A stretch of 64,000 nt of DNA, taken from positions 1 to 64,000 of the forward strand of contig CAYQMG010000006.1 of the NCBI GenBank assembly GCA_964418585.1. The letters are read 5' to 3'. Positions 58,896-64,000 of this stretch are shown in pieces; position 1 is the first letter of the stretch, and every line of letters begins with the position of its first letter. The translations under genes and the position numbers were made by a program. Source of the DNA: JAJRTE01 sp964418585 (GTDB lineage: Bacteria > Myxococcota_A > UBA796 > JAJRTE01). The notes below the pieces were generated by a model. The model saw nothing but the letters and a program-made list of their open reading frames with translations. It was not told where the DNA came from and did no database searches.

Positions 58896-59471
58896 ATGAG
58901 GCGAAGCATGGGACGACTGTGGGTGTGTATCCTGGCAGCGCTGATGGCGGGGTGTGGGGGGAGCAGGGAGAGTGGCGGTCCGCAAGCGGTGGAGACGGGT
59001 GCGACGCCGGAGCCGGCCGGACCGGTTCCTGGGCGCAACTATCCGCAGGTCGAACTGGCCAAGCGCAAGGACGCGATCGAAATCTCGGGAAATCTGTCCG
59101 TGCCCGGGTATGAGCGCGGTGTGTTGCAGATCGACGTGTATCTTCCGACGCGTCGTATCGAGGGCAAGACACCGCTGACCACCAAGCAGTTTGACAAACC
59201 CGGGCGCTGGAGTCTGCTTCTTCCTGCCGGCACCGAGAAGGTGCAACTCTACGCCATCCTGGACTTTGACGGCGATGGGCCTTCTGCGGTGGATGCCACG
59301 GCGGAGTACCCGGGCAATCCCATCGACGTTCGGGAGAAGCGGACCGGAATCGATTTCGAGCTGGACAAGACCAACACCAAGCTGCCGCCTCCGGACGGGT
59401 CGACCGGGCAGGACCGGCCGCCGTGGGCTCGAGTGGAAGCGCCGGCCGGGGGAGGGACGGAACCGAGGTAG
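58896..59471 (+). CDS. Lipoprotein of unknown function
   Basis: This 191-aa protein has a short signal peptide (ILAALMAGC lipobox), a Gly/Pro/Glu-rich linker and a small beta-sandwich-like domain (about 50-165). The domain contains LYAILDFDGDGPSA, resembling a calcium-binding D-x-D-G-D-G loop of prealbumin-like or carboxypeptidase-regulatory-like domains. GAGGAGGAGACC precedes ATG 58896. The gene is convergent with the radical-SAM gene, only 13 bp apart. No specific function can be given. Confidence 0.7.
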   Translation: MRRSMGRLWVCILAALMAGCGGSRESGGPQAVETGATPEPAGPVPGRNYPQVELAKRKDAIEISGNLSVPGYERGVLQIDVYLPTRRIEGKTPLTTKQFDKPGRWSLLLPAGTEKVQLYAILDFDGDGPSAVDATAEYPGNPIDVREKRTGIDFELDKTNTKLPPPDGSTGQDRPPWARVEAPAGGGTEPR

Positions 59472-59484
59472 GGCTGGAGGTGTT

Positions 59485-60873
59485 TCAATCGGACGTGGGA
59501 TGGGGGGGTGTTTGGAGTGTTGTGCGGCGGGAGATTTCGCCTTTCCATCCTGCGGAGAGGGTTGCGAGGAAGTTCCGGACCCAGGCGGGGCGGAGATAGA
59601 ACCTGCGGTAGCCTTCAGCCATGGTGTGCACGAGGTCCTCGGGGTCGAACCCGCTGTGTCGGATGACAGGGGTATACTGGTCGAATCGGCGCCAGTCGTG
59701 GGTGAGGAGGCGGTCTTTCACATCCTCGAAGAACCGTGTTCCTGGATAAGGGGTGCATGCCGTGATCTGGATGTATGCGGCGGGGAGCGTGGCTCCGTAC
59801 TCGAGGTTTGCGCGCATGGACGCCAGGGTATCCTCGGGGAGGCCGACGATGAAGTAGATGGCCGCTTTGATGCCCACGTCCCGGCACACCTCGAGCATCC
59901 GGCGTTGGTGGTCGAGGTCTGCGCTTCGCCTCCTGGACGCAGCCAGAGCGTCTGGGTTGATGGTCTCGATGCCCGCCTGGATCATGCGGCAGCCCGCGTG
60001 GGCCATCCGTTTCAGCAACGGCTCATCGAGGAGGGACAGGTGGGTCTCACAACCCCAGACGAAGGGAGGAGCACTGGTTTCCAGGGCGTCGAGGAGGGCG
60101 AGGGTCCGGTCGCGGTTCACGGTGAAAATGGGGTCTCGGAACTTGATTGCGTTCACCTGGTGTCGTTCGTGGAGCCAGGCGACCTCGCGGGCCACCGAGT
60201 CGGGTGAACGGAAGCGCATTTTCCGGCCCTCGCCCAGTGGATAGGGGCAGTAGTAGCCGCACGGGTAGGGGCACCCTCGGCTGGTCACCACGGGGAGCAC
60301 GGTTCGGGTGAGTGAGACCACCGCGTACCGAGACTCGAGCTTGGGGAAGACCGACCAATCCGGGAACGGGAGTGTGTCGAGGTCCTGGACGCGCGGGGCG
60401 TTCACGAGTCGGGCCGGTCCGGATTCCCACCCTTGGAGGCTGTCGATCCAGTTGCTCGACAGGAAAAAGCTTTCAGGATCCCCCCGAATGATGGCCGCAG
60501 CACCGACATAGGCCTCGGGAGCGACGCCCGCAATGGTTCCGGTGACCAGGGCCGGCACGCGGCGTCGCCGGAGGCGGGCCACGAATGCGGCGTCAACGGA
60601 CCGGGAGGGGATGGCCGAGAAGACCACAGCGGCGTCGTAATCCACGGGGGCTGAACGGTCGCGGTAGACCACGTCGTGCCCCTGTGCCTTGAGGATGGCC
60701 GAAACGTAGGCCACGTTGTACGGGAGGAGGCGGATCAGCCGGGCCTTGGCCCTGGTCAACAGGTCGGCGAATCCACTCCGGCCGTAACGGGTCGCCGTGC
60801 CCATCCCACCTGCGATGGTCTTGTCCACCACCAGGTCCCGAGGGTCCTTCAGATCGACGAGTCCGATTCTCAT
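59485..60873 (-). CDS. B12-binding-type radical SAM protein with spaced Cys motif
   Basis: This 462-aa enzyme has an N-terminal Rossmann-like cobalamin-binding-type region (about 1-165, with LLPYNVAYVSAILKAQGHDVV) and a radical SAM TIM barrel. The [4Fe-4S] motif reads Cys-Pro-Tyr-Pro-Cys-Gly-Tyr-Tyr-Cys: CX3CX3C instead of the usual CX3CX2C. The cobalamin His motif DxHxxG is not evident, so it may not bind B12. Other landmarks are FVWGCETHLSLL, AGCRMIQAGIETIN and YFIVGLPEDT. Such enzymes often methylate or rearrange lipids and natural products. ATG 60873 overlaps the upstream glycosyltransferase stop (ATGA), so the two are coupled. Confidence 0.85.
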   Translation of the reverse strand: MRIGLVDLKDPRDLVVDKTIAGGMGTATRYGRSGFADLLTRAKARLIRLLPYNVAYVSAILKAQGHDVVYRDRSAPVDYDAAVVFSAIPSRSVDAAFVARLRRRRVPALVTGTIAGVAPEAYVGAAAIIRGDPESFFLSSNWIDSLQGWESGPARLVNAPRVQDLDTLPFPDWSVFPKLESRYAVVSLTRTVLPVVTSRGCPYPCGYYCPYPLGEGRKMRFRSPDSVAREVAWLHERHQVNAIKFRDPIFTVNRDRTLALLDALETSAPPFVWGCETHLSLLDEPLLKRMAHAGCRMIQAGIETINPDALAASRRRSADLDHQRRMLEVCRDVGIKAAIYFIVGLPEDTLASMRANLEYGATLPAAYIQITACTPYPGTRFFEDVKDRLLTHDWRRFDQYTPVIRHSGFDPEDLVHTMAEGYRRFYLRPAWVRNFLATLSAGWKGEISRRTTLQTPPHPTSD

Positions 60874-61847
60874 CGTGGGCTCGAGTCTCCCCCCCCGTTG
60901 ACCACCCGCAGCCGTGCGCGGGAACCAGCCGACCTGGAGGCCGGATCCCGTTGTCCTCCCTGGGCATCCCGAACCACATGCGGGGTGGTGTCCTCACTTC
61001 CCCGCCCCTGTTCCGTTGCACCGGCACGGCCTTTTTCCCGTTGCCGGAACTCCAGTTCGGACCGGGTGGGAGCCGGTCGCGACCACCAGGGGTGCCGGTT
61101 TTCGTACGGCTGGTAGAATCGGCCGCGACGCCCTCGAGGAGGCGGGTGGGTCAGCAGGTACTTGAGCCACGAGTAGACGTATCGGTGCGCCACCCGCGAA
61201 ACCGCGATGGAGGACACGCCGGACCGCCGGACCGCCTCTCGAGCCGGAACCTCCACGACCCGGTAGCCGAGCGCCAGCGTCTTGATGATCATCTCTTGCT
61301 CGATTGTGGTGATGTTCTCGCGCAGATCGAGGGCTCGAGCCACGTCGGCGCGGAGGGCGCGGAATCCGTTTTGACTGTCGGTCAGGGCCACGCCATAGCG
61401 GTAGTTGATCCCCAGGGTGATGATGTCGGACCCCACCATGCGCACAAACTTGCCGATGTCTCCGTGGAGTTCTTCGCTCCCTCCGAGCATTCGGGACGCG
61501 GTCACGTGCTCCGCCCGACCCTCCAGAATCGGTTCCACCACCGCTGGAATGTCGTGGGGATTGTGGGAGCAGTCCGCATCGATGAACACGATGATGTCTC
61601 CTCGCGCCTCACGAATGCCTACACGGACCGCATCCCCTTTGCCGATACGGTTGTCCAGCACGACCCGGGCGCCCAGGTCCCGGGCCAGTTCGGCCGTGCC
61701 GTCGGTGGAGTGGCCGTCCACGACCAGAAGGTCGTCGGCGTAGGGCCGGGCATGCTCGATCACATAGCCGATGTTCTCAACTTCATTGCGCGCCGGTATC
61801 ACCACCGCGATGGTCGCATCCCGCATCGCTCGATCAACAGACGACAT
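60870..61847 (-). CDS. Family 2 glycosyltransferase (polyprenyl-phosphate-sugar-synthase-like)
   Basis: This 325-aa protein has a GT-A domain (about 10-235) with VVIPARNEVENI, VVDGHSTDGT, and FIDADCSHNPHDIP (DxD metal site). SQNGFRALRADV matches DPM1/DPM-like enzymes that move a sugar onto a polyprenyl phosphate. The C-terminal 90 residues are Arg/Gly-rich and disordered, without a membrane anchor. It sits between two radical SAM genes: 78 bp after the SPASM-type one and overlapping the B12-type one. Together they may build or modify a glycolipid or natural product. Confidence 0.88.
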   Translation of the reverse strand: MSSVDRAMRDATIAVVIPARNEVENIGYVIEHARPYADDLLVVDGHSTDGTAELARDLGARVVLDNRIGKGDAVRVGIREARGDIIVFIDADCSHNPHDIPAVVEPILEGRAEHVTASRMLGGSEELHGDIGKFVRMVGSDIITLGINYRYGVALTDSQNGFRALRADVARALDLRENITTIEQEMIIKTLALGYRVVEVPAREAVRRSGVSSIAVSRVAHRYVYSWLKYLLTHPPPRGRRGRFYQPYENRHPWWSRPAPTRSELEFRQREKGRAGATEQGRGSEDTTPHVVRDAQGGQRDPASRSAGSRARLRVVNGGGDSSPR

Positions 61848-61925
61848 CGCCAGCCCCTTTCCGCTGCCACGCTCACTGCTTCGTCGGCTTGCGCCGCGCG
61901 CTCAACCTCGACCATCCACGGCCGT

Positions 61926-63056
61926 TCACCGCTCCAGCGTTGGCTGCCTCCACCGCTTCAAGCGGAATCGGTGCTTCCCCAACGGCAACGTGTTCGCGAT
62001 GATCGCCTGGTACGCCTCGCACGGGGTCCAGCATTGCGGACACCGCCCGCGCCGAATCTCGGCCCGGAGCCGCTTCCGCTCCTCCCGCCGCCAGAGCCGA
62101 TCGATTCGATAGCCCGCGTCCCGCACGTTCCCGATGGCTCGATTGAAGATTATACACGGATAGACGTGCCCGCGGGGTCCCAAAACCGCCGAAGAACTCA
62201 ACGCCTCGCACACCATCGGGCTTCGACCCGTCTCCAGGTAGGTCCGCGCGTGGGACAGGTAGGCCCGCTCCAGGTAGTCCACCACCCCCAGTCCGCCGCC
62301 CCGCTTGCGATGGATCGCGGTCAAGGCATCCAGGCACCCTCGGCCGGGAGGCTCCAGCATGCCCTCGTTGCCATAGTAGAGTTCGGACACCTGGGCCAGA
62401 TTGACGTGAAAATCCCTCGCGCGTATCCCTGGAACCCGCGCTGAAACCGCGGCCAGCGTCTCGTCGAATCGGTTCGCGTTCTCCTCGGTCAAGGTCATTC
62501 CAAACACCACTTCCACCTGAATCGAGCGCAAAGCGCGAAAGGTCTCCACGGCCTGTTCCCACGCCCCCGAAACCCCTCGCATCCGGTCATGCAGGTCCGG
62601 CGGTCCGTCCAGGGAAACGGTGACGATGAACCGCGGAATGGGGGAGTTCAATATGATTCGGGCACCGTGCACGATCCGGTCTGTCAGCAAGCCGTTGGTG
62701 GCGAAGTGAAACATCGTCATGCGGGACATTCGTTCCGCCACGAAACGGAGTATTTCCAGGATGTCAGGCCGCACGAATACCTCCCCCCCGGTGATGTCCA
62801 TCCATTTGATGTGGTGTCTCGAGTGCCCGAGCACCTCGAGGATCTCCTGCGTGGTCAGTTCGTCTTTCACCGGCTTGCGCCAGATACCGCACATGGTGCA
62901 CCGGGCGTTGCAAGCGTCGGTAATGTGGACGAAGAGACGGTAGGGGAGGGGGAGGTCCCGCACATTGGCCTCGAGCGCACTGGCGGCGAATCCCAGGTAT
63001 CGGTTCAGGGATCGGAGTCTGGTTGGAGAGGAGCGTATCACCGCCACCGGTTCCAC
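61926..63056 (-). CDS. Radical SAM protein with C-terminal SPASM-like cysteines
   Basis: This 376-aa enzyme has the canonical radical SAM motif CNARCTMC (about 49-56), then TGGEVFVRPD and VTVSLDGPPDLHD, typical of the MoaA/SPASM group. The C-terminal region has MVCEAL, HVYPCIIFN and CPQCWTPCEAY, as in SPASM auxiliary-cluster domains. Relatives mature peptides or modify lipids and sugars. It is first in the operon with the glycosyltransferase and the B12-type radical SAM gene. GTG 63056 is the likely start, though the Shine-Dalgarno is weak. A promoter lies at 63,134-63,163. Confidence 0.87.
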   Translation of the reverse strand: MEPVAVIRSSPTRLRSLNRYLGFAASALEANVRDLPLPYRLFVHITDACNARCTMCGIWRKPVKDELTTQEILEVLGHSRHHIKWMDITGGEVFVRPDILEILRFVAERMSRMTMFHFATNGLLTDRIVHGARIILNSPIPRFIVTVSLDGPPDLHDRMRGVSGAWEQAVETFRALRSIQVEVVFGMTLTEENANRFDETLAAVSARVPGIRARDFHVNLAQVSELYYGNEGMLEPPGRGCLDALTAIHRKRGGGLGVVDYLERAYLSHARTYLETGRSPMVCEALSSSAVLGPRGHVYPCIIFNRAIGNVRDAGYRIDRLWRREERKRLRAEIRRGRCPQCWTPCEAYQAIIANTLPLGKHRFRLKRWRQPTLER

Positions 63057-63133
63057 AGGGAGAAGGGGTTTGCGGAGGTGCCTGCCTGGAGCTATCCGGG
63101 TGCTGAGTCAGCGATGGAGCAACCTCCAGAGAC

Positions 63134-63163
63134 AGGGTAACGCGGGGAGCGTGGGTGCGTCAA
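63134..63163 (-). promoter_or_regulatory. Promoter of the radical SAM/glycosyltransferase operon
   Basis: On the minus strand, TTGACG (63163-63158) and TACCCT (63139-63134) have an 18-bp spacer. It lies directly downstream of the end of the repeat-protein gene. Confidence 0.5.
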
Positions 63164-63180
63164 GCGGGGGGTGATCAGGG

Positions 63181-64000
63181 TCAGTCTTTGCGGGTACGGC
63201 GGACCATGATGCCGGCGACCAGGAAGCCGAGCAGGAGGGTTCCGGCCGGCACGTGTTGGGTCCCGGAAGGTTGGTTGCACTGGCAACCGCCGGTATCGTC
63301 CGAGGTTGGAGTGGGAGATACCTCGGGGGTGGTATCATCGTCACCGGGTTGGCTGTCGTCGTCTCCGGTCACGGTGTCGGAGCCGTCACAGTCCTGGTCG
63401 ATGCCGTCGTCGGGAATTTCGTCGGCGCCCGGGTAGACCGAGGAGTCGGAGTCGTCGCAGTCGTCGCCGCCGCAGTCGGGGGAGGCGACGCCATCGCCGT
63501 CTGCGTCGAAGGTGAACCCCTCGTCCACCTGGCCGTCGCAGTTGTCGTCGACCCCGTTGCAGGTTTCGGCGGCGTCCGGCGATATGGCCGGGTCAGCGTC
63601 GTTGCAGTCGCCGTCGCAGGCCGAGAAGCCGTCTCCATCGTTGTCTGCGGTCTCGTCCGTGGCCGGGTCGCAGTCATCGTCCACCCCGTTGCAGATCTCG
63701 GTCGCACCGGGATGGATGTCGGGGTTGGCGTCGTCGCAGTCGTCGCAGAGGCCGAAGCCGTCTCCGTCGTTGTCCAGGGCGGTTTCGTCGGTTTCCGGGT
63801 TGCAATCGTCGTCGATTCCATTGCAGATTTCGGCGGCATCCGGGTTGACGTCGGGGTTGGCGTCGTCGCAATCGCCCTCGCATTCCGCCCAGCCGTCTCC
63901 ATCTGCGTCGAGTTCAGAAGTGGGCGTTTCACCGTCGCAGTCGGTGTCCACCCCGTCGCATTCCTCGGTCGCGTCCGGGTGGATGGCCGGGTCGGAGTCG
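63181..64000 (-). CDS. MopE-like Asp/Cys-repeat surface protein, C-terminal part (runs off the window)
   Basis: The visible part has about five repeats of about 37 residues of the MopE putative metal-binding type (DNDGDGFxxCDDCDDANPDIHPGATEICNGVDDDCD split over two lines of repeat). Each has D-x-D-G-D-G calcium-type loops and regularly spaced cysteines. A Thr/Asp/Pro-rich stem leads to a tail GGCQCNQPSG, then one hydrophobic helix and VRRTRKD. This Cys-X-Cys, helix, basic-end arrangement resembles MYXO-CTERM-type sorting signals, so the protein is probably exported and processed at the cell surface. The repeats still continue at 64,000, so the N-terminus is outside. No start can be given. Confidence 0.88.
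   Translation of the reverse strand, partial: DSDPAIHPDATEECDGVDTDCDGETPTSELDADGDGWAECEGDCDDANPDVNPDAAEICNGIDDDCNPETDETALDNDGDGFGLCDDCDDANPDIHPGATEICNGVDDDCDPATDETADNDGDGFSACDGDCNDADPAISPDAAETCNGVDDNCDGQVDEGFTFDADGDGVASPDCGGDDCDDSDSSVYPGADEIPDDGIDQDCDGSDTVTGDDDSQPGDDDTTPEVSPTPTSDDTGGCQCNQPSGTQHVPAGTLLLGFLVAGIMVRRTRKD

Larger units (their letters stand above)
1..64000. repeat. Highly iterated palindrome CTCGAG scattered through the window
   Basis: The six-base palindrome CTCGAG recurs far more often than base composition predicts. I counted 13 copies in 21,001-24,000, 8 in 60,001-63,000 and 3 in 1-3,000. About one per 3 kb is expected at this GC content. Copies lie in all three codon phases, on genes of both strands and in intergenic DNA (for example near 21,256 and 21,452). 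Flanking bases vary, so the conserved unit seems to be only the hexamer. Many CGA arginine codons sit inside it (for example GCTCGAGTG). It resembles the HIP1 phenomenon of cyanobacteria in kind, not in sequence. I have not counted the whole window exhaustively. Confidence 0.75.

Noticed and set aside
1..64000. CRISPR arrays, prophage, insertion sequences or replication origin
   Set aside because: I found no spaced direct repeats, no transposase or integrase genes with inverted ends, and no DnaA-box cluster.

Overview
The window is 64 kb of high-GC DNA (roughly 64-65% by eye) from a Gram-negative bacterium. Outer-membrane-type proteins, many lipoproteins, an MsbA-type exporter and a membrane pyrophosphatase all point that way. 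Three Hanks-type Ser/Thr kinases, a MopE-like aspartate/cysteine repeat protein ending in a Cys-X-Cys/TM/Arg tail, and a kinase with HRDVTPTN in place of HRDxKxxN are typical of Myxococcota and other former deltaproteobacterial lineages. That placement is an inference, because no rRNA is present. I see no phage, IS element or CRISPR array.

Layout. 1-7.4 kb: a Ser/Thr kinase, two SGNH-hydrolase-fold membrane-anchored proteins, two lipoproteins and a GT2 glycosyltransferase. 7.4-11.6 kb: a conserved information-processing block, tadA - tRNA-Ser(CGA) - tRNA-Ser(GGA) - SRP RNA - dnaX - ybaB - recR. 11.9-16.5 kb: a lipoprotein, an AsmA-like/GT51 transglycosylase fusion and enolase. 16.7-21.1 kb: a metal-uptake operon (small secreted Cys/His protein, porin-like protein, ZnuA-like binding protein, ZnuB-like permease) with no ATPase gene. 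21.5-29.4 kb: a translationally coupled four-gene operon joining a NuoE/HydB-like NADH module, a NuoG-like/ferredoxin/MvhD-like subunit and SoxA/SoxB-type flavoproteins. I read it as a NAD(H)-linked, possibly flavin-bifurcating or confurcating, amine or amino-acid dehydrogenase complex. It is the most interesting locus here.

29.4-37.8 kb: a lipoprotein/TPR membrane pair, a CBM9/DUF5916-type outer-membrane protein, a YdjM-like membrane protein, a small zinc-ribbon protein, an HD phosphohydrolase and uppP. 37.5-45.8 kb: a heterodimeric ABC exporter on the minus strand whose second subunit runs antisense into uppP, then a TPR lipoprotein and a PEGA-domain kinase. 46-48.5 kb: secreted hydrolases (endoglycoceramidase-like GH5, PHB-depolymerase/feruloyl-esterase-like). 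48.9-58.6 kb: a K+-dependent membrane pyrophosphatase, a double-length UvrA and a third kinase. 58.9-63.1 kb: a lipoprotein and a radical-SAM / glycosyltransferase / B12-type radical-SAM group. 63.2 kb to the edge: the C-terminal part of the MopE-like repeat protein.

Two window-wide features stand out. The hexamer CTCGAG is strongly over-represented: I counted 13 copies in 21,001-24,000, 8 in 60,001-63,000 and 3 in 1-3,000, against about 1 per 3 kb expected from composition. Sigma-70-like promoters (TTGAC-N17/18-TAnnnT) can be read by eye in front of many operons.
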